This document shows positions 11,085-23,979 of a stretch of DNA of 64,000 bases, in pieces (within the stretch, counting starts at the first letter, position 1; each line of letters opens with the position of its first letter). Origin of the DNA: Marsupella aquatica (lineage: Eukaryota > Marchantiophyta); NCBI GenBank assembly GCA_973895155.1, contig OZ316894.1, positions 16,120,001 through 16,184,000 on the forward strand. The letters are read 5' to 3'. The position numbers were made by a program, and so were the translations under genes. The notes below the pieces were generated by a model that saw nothing but the letters and a program-made list of their open reading frames with translations, did no database searches and had not been told where the DNA came from.

Positions 11085-14000
11085 ATGGGCCAATTAGAGC
11101 CAGAAAGGCAAGACATAGGGTCAAAGTACGCGGGAATTGACGGCGGGGAAGCTGGTGCAGGAGGAGCATTCAGTATTCACGACTGGGGGGAAGAAAAGAA
11201 GAAGGATTCAGGACAGCAGAAGGGGCAGCGGGTGCAACCCGAAATTGTGGATGCAGGAGTGTCATCGGCCAGGCCCGCGGGAACGCACGAAGAGAGGGTT
11301 CGTGGAGAAGAATCAACTATTCCTGACAGTAAGCGGGGAGGGGCTGGAGCGGCAGCAGCAGAATCCCTGAAGAACTCGTGCGGATCGTCAGTGACAGGTC
11401 AAACCGGCGGATCGAAGAGTGCAGTTAAGGCATCGAAGGGTGGAGGATCTCGAGGAGGTAGAGACGGTACTAGCGGTAGGCCAGGGGGAAAGGGTGGGAG
11501 TAGTGGAAAAGGCCACAGTACGCCGAATTCAAATTCAGGCCACAAAGATGGTCCGCTTCGGAATGGAGGAGCCTCGCCGGGAATAGAACGCGACGTGGAT
11601 GCTTCTGAAAGTACTGCAAAAGCTGCGACTTTCAGTGAAGATGGAAAGGCAGGGATGCCGACGGATGAAGTGAAAGCACGGGCGGAAAAAGATAGATCTA
11701 CGAATATGGAAGAAGGTGGATTAAGGATGTACTTTGATATCGGGCGTTGGTCATCTCAGGATATGCAATGGCCCGATCCAGGGCCCGCATTGGCAGCGGC
11801 GAAGGCGTTGCTGCTCCAAACTTCGGAGAAATTGCAGGCTTTCGTGGAATTTTCTTGGCCCTTGGCAAAAAGGTGGTTTTGGTTAATCTCAAGAGCGGTT
11901 CTTGTGCTCAGTCTTTTATCATTGGAATGTGGGATAAGAGGATTGAGCTCTCTCTTCAGGCTTGGGTCGGCAGCCCTGTTCTTATTGGTGTGGTGTACAG
12001 CTCTCAATCTCACCATATTGGCTGGCATCGGCAACTTTTCCATCGCTCTTGTAATTCCTCGGCCTGTTGTCATGTTCAATTCCACTTTCATGCTGCATAT
12101 CTAGTTCAACCATTTCCTTTTTCCTTCTGCATTTTGGTGTTTGAGAGCGGCTTGTGAATCGATTTGTTTTTTTTCCGCGGATATTGCTCTGTTAAAATGA
12201 GATGCATCCTACTTTTCCGTCCCATAGCTTTTGATTTTGGATAGACTATCGAGTTGCCCAGAGATCTTGAGGTAGGTTTCGAGTCTGGGTTATTGATACT
12301 TTGTGCTCACATTCCATTTCCTGTAGAAACTTAGTTGATGGTAATTCTTTTCTATTTTTATCTGAGCTTTCTTAGCTACTAGAAGACAGCAAGCTATTCG
12401 AGTGTCTATTGTCTTATAGAAGCCTCTAATTTCATGCAATTCTCAAATTTGGCAGGTTTCAGCTTTGGCAGTTGGATTTTTTCTGGGATATACATTTGCT
12501 TTTGGGCTCCTCGGCCTCTTTGGTGCTGTGGTGCTGTGGATGTACGGCAGTTTTTGGAGCACAGGAGCTATCATTGTGCTAGGAGGTAAAAAAATCGAAA
12601 TCTAAAACCATAACTGCATTTCGAGCAAGTGAACTCTACAGTTGTTCCATTGCAACCTTAAAATCCCATGACATACGTTTGTGGAGCAGAATTCGGGTAT
12701 CAAGTTCTTAAGACGGCAGACTTGAACTTTCCTAATGTACGTGATGAAACTAATGAGTGTCCAATTGTGATACCTTATGGTTGGTTCCATCTGTTAATCG
12801 TCTCATATGTTGATTTTACAGGTGGTCTTTTCATTTTCGACCACGCTAGGAAAGCGATTTTAATAACCATGCTATATAGCATTTGGTCTATCAAGGGTCA
12901 TGGAGGATGGACGGGTCTCATTGTGTGCACGATCGCTGCCTTTATTTCAGGCGATGCGGTTGTCTACTTTTTGAGTAGTAGTGGTTCGGAAGGCAATCAA
13001 GAAACTGGACATGGTGAAAAGCAATCAGGTCAGGCTTTTGAGCACGGGCAATCCAAATTTGGACCTTCACACAATCATTCACACAAAAGTAGGCACACAG
13101 CAGGATCGAATGGCCCTAGTGGTTCCTTCAATCAAGGGACGTCTGCAGGGTTTACGAGTGCTGCTTTTTCTCAGGCGGCTCCCACCAGTGAAGACACGAG
13201 AAGTTCAGGGGGAGCTTCCACCAGTGCTACCTCAGAAGCAGGAGACCCTACTTCAGCTGATGAGGAGGTTGCCCGTGTACTTGCTTGCAGTGACCATTAT
13301 GCTGTTCTGGGGTTTGTTCGGTATGACAACTTCGACATGAATGTTCTGAAACGAGAGTATCGGAAATTGGTAAGCCTTGAGTGCCATGTACATACATTAA
13401 TTTGCCAGATGAAGAATTTTGTTTACTCAAACTATTCTTCAGGTGCACCAGAGTCCTCTGATTATGAATGCTGTCAGCATCGTGCTGAGGAGGTTTTCTC
13501 GATGTGGAGTGAGAATTTCTGGTGGCAAATTCTTCTTCGCTTGTCGTCCATTGTGTTTTCCACGGTACACAAAGTGTATACTGGTGGTCTGTCACCTGAA
13601 TTCACGAACAAAAGAATCGAGTAACCTTCTGGTCCCATGCCTCAAGACTACCTATTCGTCCATCTGGGAATGATAGGAATGGTCATCCATACCGAATAGG
13701 CTAACACAATTGTAGCTGAGGGCAAGAAAATAAGGGACCCTGATCTGATTGCAAAGCGTGCAAACTGCCACATGGACACAAACGCGTAGCCCCGTGTGCT
13801 AGTTTTTGTGAGGGGTCTGGAGCTGTGCCCACTCATTGGGTCTCTCATTCTACTGATGAGTTTGATCACGTTATATTTATGGATGAGTATTCCCTGCAGG
13901 CAATGCTTGTTCATCCTGACAAAAATAGAGGGAATGAGAAATCAGAAGAAGCTTTCAAACGCCTGCAAAATGCTTATGAGGTACACCTTCTTTGCTGACT

Positions 14001-16442
14001 GCTTGAGATTTTTCTTGCTGCTCAGTTGACGATTTAGCTGATATACTTATCCGAATTGAACGTATGTGGAGTAAAACCCATCATATTACAAGACAGCCTG
14101 ATTGGTTCCTCTATTGAGGAGACACATCACATTGCAAACCGGCATAATTTGTCAATCGATTTGGACGTGGGCTGGATTGTATTTTTCTACCTCACGCTGA
14201 ACGCTGAAAACCAGTCTTACACTTTGGATGGAAACAAACCCCAAGAAAACTTGTCACTAGATAAGACGTTTTTTGACTTGGGAGTAATCACTGGAACCCA
14301 AATGTAGGTGCTGTTAGACACGATCAAGAGAAACGTTTACGATGAGGATTTAAGACGAGAAGAAGCTCTGGAAAATCTTAAACAGCATCGACAATGGTTT
14401 CATCAGGTACGAATTTGCACAGTTTTTGTAATACTCTTGGCTTTTCCTTACGAATCTATTAAAGTAAATTTCAACTTCTGGATACCAACGAGTTGACCAT
14501 TATTACTATTTGTGGTCTGACCCCGTTTCCTCTCTATGGGAAAATAGTCAGTACAGTCTGGAAGGCGAAAGAAAGGTATGTTAGGTCGATTACTTAGGGT
14601 TCAAAGGATGCCATAAATTCAATTAAACGTTCAATCTTCGATGGCGCATTTGAGAGTGCAAGGTAATCCTGTCAAAAGCCATTTATATGGAATCCATGGC
14701 TTACTGTTGTGGGTTGATCCATCTTGTCGTCATTGCTACAAAATGCTCTACAGGGTCTTTTTATTGTCGGCAATAAAGTAACGAGTTCATTTTGATGAAC
14801 TTCTTCCTTGTACAGGCTGGAAGATGCCAGTCTCCCAACTGTGGTTGTCAACAGTCAGATGAAGAGGCTGACGATGAAATTCCTGCTGACTCGAGACGAA
14901 TTGCTTGTAAAAAGTGCAACGATACTCATTTATGGATTTCCACTGACAGAAGCAAACTGCGAGCGAGGTGGTGCCAAGTAAGTATCTTTCTCTGTAACCT
15001 TTGCGAATTCTGTCAGTCAAGCTGCTATGGTTGTCATGGTAGTAAGTTATCATATGTCATAACAGAAGAGTCGTACAGTCCTTCAGTAGTTGGATAGCGA
15101 CTGTTCATGGAAAAGATAAGTGTAGGTCTTGTCAGTTGTGTACCTCATGCTATGATACAGGAAAGTGTAGTAAAAGTAGATTTGTTGATCGACTGAGACA
15201 AGTTGATTGCTTTCTCTGGAAGTAATGTTTGGGAAGGCTCCCGGACTACTAGATGTATCAGTGTCTAATGGAAACATACAGGTCATTCTCAAACTGTAAG
15301 GGCTAGGAGTTCAAAGGTTGATTGGTCTTGTTTGCTAAACATGGATGAGGGAATTATCGAAGTACTGCTTTGGAAGTCCGCTCTTGACAACTCGAGTCAG
15401 CACAACTGGGTCATTACCATATGCCTTGGGCTACACAGAGGCATTTTTTACTTGGTTCATAGAACCCAAATTAGGTTGTAATAGAACTCGACACTGCAAT
15501 ATTTTCAGGAGTGTCAAGACTACCATCAAGCTAAGGACGGTGATGGCTGGGTGGAACAGTCTGGCCAGTCCTTTTTCTTTGGAATGTTCCAAAAGGTAGG
15601 AATCCTGACTTTGTGCTGTTTTTTAAAGTCTTATACAAGAGTCAGGGCATACTGTGTCAGACGTAGTCAAGCAAGGGGATATATGCAGGTTGGAATTTAT
15701 TTCAAGGTTTCTATCGTTACCGAAATTAAAGGTTCCTTTGTTGTGCGGTTTCTGGAAAATTGTTGCAAATTTTCAGGAGCGCACGACGTTACCATCTTTT
15801 CTCTTGAAAAATGAAACAAGGCTACTTTCAGGATGCTCACGAGTTCGTACTGCTGTGTGATGTTTAGGTGGACTTACCCCGAGCATATGCATGTGCGGAG
15901 GGCAAAGTATATGACGTGACCGAGTGGGTAATCTGTCAGGTATGGCAACAGTCCTCTTTCCATAATCAGAACAACATAACTCTTCTCTGCATGGTTTGGT
16001 GATTTTTTGTAGTGTACTATAATTTACTTCGGATGTGAGAGATGCTGAATACTGATCTTTTGCACTGGTTTATTGTCATTTTTGGTTATTGCCAGAGAGG
16101 AAGTAACTCTTGATCTGGATCCTACAGGGTATGAAATGCCCACCAAACACTCATAAACCCACCTTTCATGTGAGCACTGCTGGAGCTGGGAAGAGCGCGA
16201 GTCGCGGGCCAAACCGAAGTGCTCGGGGTGGAGGTCGGGCAAATCCTCCTGACGGTTTTTCTTTTCCAGATTTTGATGAAAATATGACAGAGCACGAGTT
16301 CTTTGACTGGCTTGAAGCTGCCATGGCCTCTGGGATGTTCAGTGATGCCAATGGAGTCCCAGGCTATCCCGGACCAAGAGGAGCTACTACCAAAGGGAGT
16401 AAGTCAACAAGGAAAAAACGTAAAGGAAAGAAGCAGTGGTAA
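11085..16442 (+). CDS. membrane-anchored DnaJ protein with Jiv90-type C-terminus (DNAJC14-like)
   Basis: Predicted Hsp70 co-chaperone of the endomembrane system, 819 residues over nine exons: 11085-12050, 12456-12585, 12822-13369, 13900-13980, 14308-14406, 14816-14977, 15509-15595, 15868-15939 and 16128-16442. All splice sites are GT-AG and in phase. Order: a Gly/Ser/Lys-rich low-complexity N-terminus (about 1-210), several hydrophobic segments (about 245-420), a Ser-rich linker, the J domain with MLVHPDKN split by an intron at YRKL|AMLV, then a Jiv90-like cysteine-rich part (CQSPNCGC, CKKCNDTHLW, WCQ-ECQDYH, a GWVEQ segment) and a basic end KKRKGKKQW. Human DNAJC14 is an ER membrane J protein with the same order, so an ER role is inferred. 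The start is ATG 11085; upstream in the same frame there is only a TTG before a stop. Confidence 0.92.
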
Positions 16443-17186
16443 TCATTATTTCCGATCCGCAGCTCCATCTGCCACCTTATACACAAATATTCACGGGAAG
16501 TGGTTTTTAGGTGAGCGGTGGGTTTTGTATATTACAGGTTATCATTGTGCAAAGGGACTCACACAGCATGGAACATTAAAATGTCGTCAGATCTTCAAAT
16601 GTTACATGCTGAATGTATTACCAAAATGTTACATCATCGTTTTGGGCCACCACAGAGGCCTTAGCGGAGTCACTCAAAACTTGTCTTGGACTTTTCCTAA
16701 ATTCTTACTAAGTTCGAATGATACATTAGACTGCGTGAGATTTGTTTTTGGGGACGGTCACGTTTGCTTCGTTGCGGGAAGGGAATGAATTAACAAGTTC
16801 GATATGGTCTGGATGATGATAGAAAACGTTGTGGAAAGCTTTCTTTCCAGAGACTAATGTCGATTGATACGTAATCTAGTCTTGAGCAAGCGGCCTTACT
16901 TCCATAACGCAAATCTCGGGGATAATATAAGAACAGCCACAGGTAGGATACCAATTCCTTGTACAGTGTTTGCCTTGTTTTCCAAATTATTCTATTGTAG
17001 ACGAAGTCTAGCTGAACCAAGGTAGAGTTTGCCCTACCAGCCTAAATGTGAAGCCAGAATTGAAGATTTAAGGTTACTAGCCTGTTGCCTGGCCTTTGGA
17101 CATCAATAATTGCTGAGAACCGAAAACAGTTACTTTCATTTCCCACCCTTTAGTAGGTTTCTGCCCCCTCTCACTGTCTAGAGGCT
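16443..17186. other. 3' flank of the DnaJ gene, no gene seen
   Basis: Probably includes the 3' UTR. No exon or RNA gene recognised. Confidence 0.4.
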
Positions 17187-17428
17187 CCACTCTAGACCAT
17201 AACATTACTTTAGCTTTTCTTCGTGCTTATACATTAAGATCAGACTTTCCATCTGTATAGGTTAATGGTCCACTGTAGACCACTTTAGCTTTTCTTCGTG
17301 CTTATGCAATACGATCAGACTTTCCATTTGTATAGGTTAATGGTCCACTCTAGACCATAACATTACTTTAGCTTTTCTTCCTGCTTATACATTAAGATCA
17401 GATATTTTCCATCTGTATAGATTAATGG
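17187..17428. repeat. tandem repeat, ~75-84-bp unit, 3 copies
   Basis: Units begin CCACTCTAGACC or CCACTGTAGACC at 17187, 17270 and 17345 and share TTTAGCTTTTCTTC, GATCAGACTTTCC and TGTATAGGTTAATGG. The middle copy lacks about eight bases (ATAACATTA). Confidence 0.92.
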
Positions 17429-19019
17429 GAGATTCTATTATGATTTCTACCTGGTCTTCACAAAGTGACGAGTACCACACGCATGGTGGTGGACTCTGAT
17501 CTTAATACATAGTAAGTAGAAATTGAACACAATGGACATACGGGACATATGCACAAATTCGAAGTCGATGACCGTCACTTCTCATCTACAGGATTAACTT
17601 GCACAAGTCCATACCGCCAAACTTACACGAACGAAGGAACTCTCCAAATTTTCAATGCCCTAACCAATCTAATGATGAAGCGTTCAATGGGGAGCAGAAT
17701 CTTCTGTGTGTTTTTGTAATCACCCATCTGCGTATTGTAAAGAACTAAGGCCATTTTGTATCCATCACTATGTGACCTGCCACGTAGGTCCACTCCCTTG
17801 CCAAGGAGGATATGGGAGGGACAGGGCTAGAGCTGACTAGGTTATTGTGTTTGCGGGAGGGAGGGCGGTTGTGCTGACTGGAAGGGGCTGCCAGGATGTA
17901 CCTCTGCTGACTGGGAGGGGCAACTGGATAATGAATTCTTTTAAAAAAAATTCTACCAGTATTTTTTCTAGAATACTCTGAATTTTGGCTTTAAAACGTT
18001 TCTGTTTTTTCACACAAATTATAAGTCTTGCACTTAATCCAATTAAAAAAGTAGTTTGGTACCTTGTCCTCCCGGCTTCCTGTTGCTGTTCTTAATTTTG
18101 ATCATAGGGGTGCCCCTCAGATTGTCTTAAATTGGTACATCAAAGTTGTGGGCTCATGAAACGGTAGATGAAGTCCATATGGACAGGCTCATTGAGTAAT
18201 CTAGACCATGAAGTCATTTGGATCTGTACATCAATGCCCATTTGTTTCCCTATACTCTCAAATTCCCTCTATCTTCACAATCAGTGGAGTTCATGGGCTT
18301 CATCACCAATCTTCCATCACTTCCATGTTGCACTTCATTGTTTATGTCCCATTGATTTTGAAATTATCATCTGCCCAAGCTATCTTTTCTCTTCATGCCT
18401 TTCAACATTTTCATGTAGTTCACTTAGAAGTTTAAGCTTGGATGATCCTCAACCCATTCCCAATGGCAGTCTCTATATGGATGAAACTTGGCATACATTT
18501 TATTGTAAAACCATAATTTAAAGAGCTTTCCAATGACTATAATGCTACCAAATATCATGAACAATTGAGGTGATGATGACTCTCTCAACTTCTTTGCCCG
18601 TGCTTGAAAGTCTAGCTATGGCATCAACAAAAAATGATTTTCAAATTTCTCTCTCATCTCTCACTGAAACAGTTTGTGCTTAGAATTCTTAGAACCATTT
18701 TTGAATGAGCCCAACATTGCCAAATTCTGTCAACTATTTAAGAGTTCCATTTTGGGGGGACTGTTAACGGATCCTTGACAGTCTCTCATCTCTCGATTAA
18801 AACTTGCATGCTTAGAATTCTTAGAAATGCTCATAATATGCTAAATTTTCATTAAGTGTTAAAGAGCTCATGGATTTCTAATTTGCACTGCCTTTCCTTG
18901 AAAATCTAGTTATGTCCTCAACAACAAAATTTCAAAAAAATTCACTCATCTTAATGAAACCTTATATGCTTAAACATTAGAAGCATTTTAGAAATAACTT
19001 CCCAAAGAAGTTAACGTTG
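17429..19019. other. intergenic, no gene seen
   Basis: AT-rich from about 17940. From 18590 to 19000 there are weak recurrences of TCTCATCTCTC..AAACTT and GCTTAGAATTCTTAGAA, perhaps old tandem units. No coding family recognised. Confidence 0.4.
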
Positions 19020-19349
19020 ACAAAACTCATCAAGTACTAAGAATATCATGATTGTTTGAATTTCTCTAGCTTTCCAATGAGCCTAACATAGGCAGATTTT
19101 GTCCTGTATTAAGGACAACACGTGTTCTAAATTTTTCTAGCTTTCCAACAAGTCTAACATTGGCAGATTTAATCAAGCACTAATACGTCATGTGTTTTGA
19201 ATTTCTCTAGCTTTCCAATGTGCCTAACATTGGTCCATTGTTTCAAGTAGTAAGAGAATCATGAGTTTTTGAATTTCTCTAGCCGTCTAATTGGTGATCC
19301 ATTGGCAGATTTTGTCACTACTGAGGAGATCAACTATTTTGTTTTGCAG
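19020..19349. repeat. degenerate tandem repeat, ~70-bp unit, about 4.5 copies
   Basis: TTTGAATTTCTCTAGCTTTCC-like text recurs at about 19061, 19132, 19202 and 19273, each followed by GCCTAACATTGGCAGATTTTG and CAAGTACTAAG. The copia element inserted at the right end of this array. Confidence 0.85.
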
Positions 19350-19354
19350 TATAT

Positions 19355-19698
19355 TGTTGAGCATAGACGACATTCGTAACGACAAGCCCATGAACCATCC
19401 AATGCACAATAGTCGACACAGAGAGATACGTGGTTCACCTCCACATGAGGCTACGTCCACGGGAACACACAAGAGCTTTACTGCACTCTAGGCCGACCGG
19501 CCATACCAAGCATCCACAGCACAAGCTCTCCCAATCTCTCAACTAGCTCCGTAACAATGAGCCTAAGTTCCACCAGGGTCTGGCATCAGCCCTGGCTATA
19601 TGCACAACAGCACTACCGCTAACCTTAGCTAGGTCCTAACCCGAGTTAGCCTAACTGTGGTTAGCACAAGAGTCACAAGACTAGAGCAATATCTAACA
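19355..19698 (-). repeat. 3' LTR of the copia element
   Basis: 344 bp, TG...CA ends. It shares with other plant copia LTRs the block GTGGTTCACCTCC..GGCTACGTCCACGGG, seen here in reverse orientation. It is the family-A reference with the right LTR. Confidence 0.95.
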
Positions 19699-19710
19699 AA
19701 CTCCCCCTTG
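19699..19710 (-). other. polypurine tract
   Basis: On the minus strand CAAGGGGGAGTT lies directly against the 3' LTR, where plus-strand DNA synthesis is primed in LTR retrotransposons. Confidence 0.85.
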
Positions 19711-19961
19711 ACTCTTGTCTTGGGGACTGGACTAAATGCTACCATATGGAATCCTCAGCGGGAAGTTCTAGACAATCACCAAACCAGGTCTCCCCCTAAA
19801 AACCACAAGGGTTAACTAAGGGTTAACTAGAACTAAGCCGTAGCCTAACAGGAATGAGTAATCCATATACAAATAGTCACACATTTCTAAATAACTCTAC
19901 TTGCACTACAATTGCAAAACCTGCAAAGTAGCACGGTGTCTTGAGAAACTCTCCAAAGGAA

Positions 19962-21167
19962 TCACTTTGGTAAAAGCATCAGCGGGATTGAGCTTTCCAT
20001 CAATCTTGACAGCTCAAAATTTTTATCAGACACTACTTGCTTGATAAAATGGTACCTGATATCAATGTGCTTCACCCTGCTATCCATCACCTGGTTAGCA
20101 GCCAAGTGAAGAGCACTCTGACTATCACAGTTTAGAGTCATCTTTCCATGCTCTAAACCCATCTCCGCGATCAACTTATCCAACCAAATTGCTTCCTTTG
20201 CAGCTTCTGCTGCTGCAACATACTCTGCTTCTGTAGTAGACTGAGATATGCACTTTTGCAAGGTAGATTTCCAACTGATACATCCTCCTCCAAGAGTGTA
20301 TACAAACCCAGTTGTAGATCTCCTTGTATCCAGACAGCCTCCATAGTCAGAATCTACATAGCCAACTAACGTTCTATTTGATCTGTTATCAAATAGTAAT
20401 CCATAGTCCTGTGTTCCCTTCAGATACCTGAGAATCCACTTCACAGCTTCCCAATGTATCTTCCCTGGATTTGACATGAATCTGCTAACCTTGCCCATCG
20501 CTAGGGCCAAGTCAGGCCTAGTATAAGTCATCAAATACATCAGACTGTCTACTGCCTTCTCATAAGGAATCTTAGCCATCAGACCTCTCTCCATAGCATC
20601 CGTAGGAGAGAAAGCTGATGATAACTTGAAATGTGAAGCTAAAGGAATACTCACTGGCTTACAATTTTCCATGTTGAATCGTGCAAGTACTTTCCTCGCA
20701 TACTGGCCTTGACTCAAGCACAACTGTCCAATCTCAGAGTTCCTAAAAATCTCCATCCCTAAGATTCTCTTGGCCTTACCAAGATCCTTCATCCTAAATT
20801 CAACACTCAATTTCGCCTTGAGACTATCAACCTCAGATTGATCTTTAGCCACAATCAACATGTCATCCACATAGATAACTAGAATGATGAAACCAAATAC
20901 ATCATTCTTGACTGATTTCGTATACACACAAGGATCATACACCATCCTTGTAAAACCTTGAATAAGCATGAAATCATCAAACCGCTTGTTCCACTGTCTG
21001 GGAGACTGCTTCAATCCATACAAGGACTTGAGCAATTTGCAAACTAAGTTCTCTTGGCCCTTCTTCATAAAGCCTAGTGGCTGTCTCATGAAGATCATCT
21101 CTTCCAAGTTGCCATAGAGAAAAGCAGTAACAACATCCATCTGATCCATCACCAGACCAAAAAACAC
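19962..21167 (-). pseudogene. copia reverse transcriptase and RNase H region
   Basis: Longest open stretch of the element, 401 codons. It shows the RT core QMDVVTAFLYG, LYGLKQSPRQW and the catalytic YVDD, then RNase H with VGYVDSDYGG, SQSTTEAEY and CDSQSALHL, the usual copia order. Upstream the same frame continues towards 21350 but is cut by stops at 21174-21176 and 21348-21350, so the pol frame is not intact. No ATG serves as its own start; it would be made from the gag-pol polyprotein. Confidence 0.93.
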
Positions 21168-21350
21168 AACAAGCTAACACAAGATCCGAATTGTGGAATA
21201 CTTAGCAACCGGTGAAAAGACCTCATTGTAATCCACTCCTTTCTCCTGAGTGAATCCCTTGGCAACAAGCCTTGCCTTGTAGATCTTCTCCCCGCCCTCT
21301 GAAGGACTATCCTTCAACTTGTAAATCCACTTGCTGTCCACCACTTGCTA

Positions 21351-22776
21351 ACCTCTTGGAAGCTCCACCAGCTCCCATGTCTTGTTGTCACTCAAAGATT
21401 GCAACTCCCTCTGCATTGTTGCATTCCACTCATGCTTCTGCTCTGAAGCACAAGCCTCACTATACAAAGAAGGCTCTCCTTCTTCCAAGATCAAAGCCAT
21501 ATCATCTTCATCAGGTGCAATGTCAATATCATCTAGCTTAGATGAATCTGCCCATTGACCATACCTGGTGGGAGCTCTAGTAGAACGACTGGAAGTTCTT
21601 CTAGTAGATGACTCAGGCTGATCTGTTGCTGCTGCTGGTTGAATTTGAGGTACCCCAACAACAAATTGCTCCTCTTGTTCCATCATAGGAACCAGCTCCA
21701 AGCCTGGAGCTTCTCCATCTCTCCTGTCATGAACTGCATCATGACTAATCTCCCCCTCAACCCGGTCCGGGATGGGAGATTTCCCCTTGTCAGTATGGGA
21801 GTCCTGAGAACTCTCAGGGCCTTTGATGATCTGGATTCATTAAAGGACACATCTCTACTGACAATTAGTTTATAGGTTATTGGATCCCATAACCTATAAC
21901 CCTTCACACCTTTCTGATAACCAAGGAAAATGCACTTCTTTGACTTGGACTCCAGCTTGGATCGAAGCTGGGAAGGTGTAAGCACATAAGCATCACATCC
22001 AAAAATCCTCAGATGTGAGTAATCTGTTGGATGCCCGTACTTCATTTCAAATGGCGTCTTGAATTCAATAGAACTGGATGGAGAAAAATTTACCAAATAA
22101 GCTGTAGTGTTGACAGCTTCAGCCCAAAACTCATGTGGTAAGCCCTCAACATACTCCTCGAGCGATCCAATAGTGTTCGGTTGAGTCTCTCAGAAACACC
22201 ATTCTGCTGAGGAGTATAACTTGTTGTGAGATGGCGGGTAATCCCCTGCTCCTTACAATTATACGTTCTAAATTCCCTGGAACTGTATTCACCGCCGTTA
22301 TCCGATCGAAGATATCTCACCTTATTACCAGTCTGATTCTCAACTTGGGCTTTCCACTCCTTAAAAGTGGCAAAAACATCAGACTTATTGTGTAGAAAGT
22401 ATATCCACACATACCTTGAGTAATCGTCTATGAACGTGACATAGTATAAGCATCCAGAATGTGAGGGAGTAGGGGCTGGATCCCACACATCACTATGTAC
22501 ATACTCAAGTACCTCCTTGCTGGTGTGAGTTCCAACTCCGAAGGGTTTCCTATGCTGCTTCCCTAGCACACAGTGCTCACAAAATTCCAACTTACAAGAT
22601 AGCAAATTAGAAAGTAATCCTTTCTTCTGAAGAATAACCAAACCTTTTTCACTCATGTGGCCCAAACGGAAGTGCCACAGCCGGGCCGTCTCCTCATGAG
22701 ATAAGGTTACATTGGCTTCATCACAAACTATACTGCCCTCCAAAACGTATAGATTGCTATGTCTCTTTCCCTTCAA
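21351..22776 (-). pseudogene. copia integrase region, frameshifted
   Basis: The first part (22776-22090) has the HHCC zinc motif (LWHFRLGHMSEKG, CEHCVLGKQ) and the DDE catalytic triad in HSDVWDP, SDNGGEYSS and QNGVSERLNRT. The C-terminal part (about 22096-21683, with PFEMKYGHPTDYSHLRIFGC and CIFLGYQKGVKGYRLWDP) lies in another frame, so a frameshift occurred around 22090-22170. An acidic Pro/Ser-rich linker to RT follows. Confidence 0.9.
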
Positions 22777-22851
22777 TACAACTTTAGTACCAGTTGAAAC
22801 CTGAAGGATACCATTAGCAGAGCTCCACTGATGGCCATTTGCTTCTAAAAC

Positions 22852-23094
22852 TCAAAGTGAAATGAGATTTTTCATCATGCTGGGAATATGTCTCACATTC
22901 CTCAATGTTCTCACAACACCATCAAACATCTGAAATCTTACAGATCCAAGTCCAACAACTTGACATGGGATTCCATTTCCCATCAACACTGACCCGTTGG
23001 AAACAGTGTAAGAACTGAAACAATCTCTCCTAGAGCAAATGTGAAAAGTACATGCACTATCTAGAATCCAATCATCACTACCTGGATTTGACAC
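22852..23094 (-). pseudogene. copia aspartic protease region
   Basis: Carries WILDSACTFHIC, the copia protease motif with Asp-Ser, followed by the conserved VRHIPSMMKNLISL. It is in the same frame as integrase but separated from it by a stop at 22852-22854. Confidence 0.85.
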
Positions 23095-23118
23095 TACGTT
23101 GAGAGCATAATCTTGACA

Positions 23119-23979
23119 TCACAATATGTCATCATCATCGAGTAAATCTACCTCATGCGAGCTCGATGCCGCATTAGCAGAGGTAGTAGGGACCTTTACT
23201 CGACAATCCCTTTACATGTGGTCAGGCTTGCCACAATTCCAACATGCAAGAGGCTTCATCTCTTGCGATTTCCCTCTGGATTTAAATCTCCCCCGTGATG
23301 TAGATCTAAACATGTTCTACCCATTTGTGCGCTGCGCTGCTCTTCCCCTGTTCACATTCAGCGCAGTGCCAGAAGAAGATGCTGTCTGTGATTGACCCAG
23401 CTTCTTCTTAGCATCATCAGACAGTAATGAGCTCACCACCTCATTATATGAAATGGACTTCAAATCTCTGTACAAGAGCACCTGTTTCAAGCCCTAATAA
23501 TACGGCGGTAAGGAGCTTAGCAGAAGCAAGGCCTTATCCTCATCTTCAACTCCTTTTCCCAGGTTTGACAGATCCACCGCTAGACTGTCAAATTCAACCA
23601 GGTGATCTTGCATCTTGCTCCCTTCCTTGACCCTAAGGCTCATCAAGAGAGACTTCTTGTACAGCCGGTCTGACGCATCTTCCCGGTAGTACTTCTCTCT
23701 TAGAGCCTTGAACAGTGACGTGCAATCCGCATAATCATCCAGCTGCTTGATGATGTGCGGCTTGAGATATAGCATCACTGCATTGACAGCAATCACCTGC
23801 TCCTGTCTCCACTATCTCAAAGAAATCTCCTCCTCTCCATCATACTGCTCTCGCGAAGAGAGCAGATGAGCTAAGCCCATGGCCCGTAGAACACCATTCA
23901 CTTGCTTCTCCCATAGCAAGTAGTCAGTACGACCATCGTACTTCTCCACCTCAAACTTTACTCCTCCAAATCTAGCCAT
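23119..23979 (-). pseudogene. copia gag region with nonsense codons
   Basis: Begins at the ATG at 23979 (MARFGGVKFEVEKYDG, typical of copia gag; the next segment contains LLWEKQVNGVL). It runs through LYKKSLLMSLRVKEGSKMQDHL to a CCHC zinc knuckle starting CWNCGKPDHM. The same frame is interrupted at 23812-23814, 23494-23496, 23317-23319, 23212-23214 (inside the knuckle) and 23119-23121. Confidence 0.88.
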
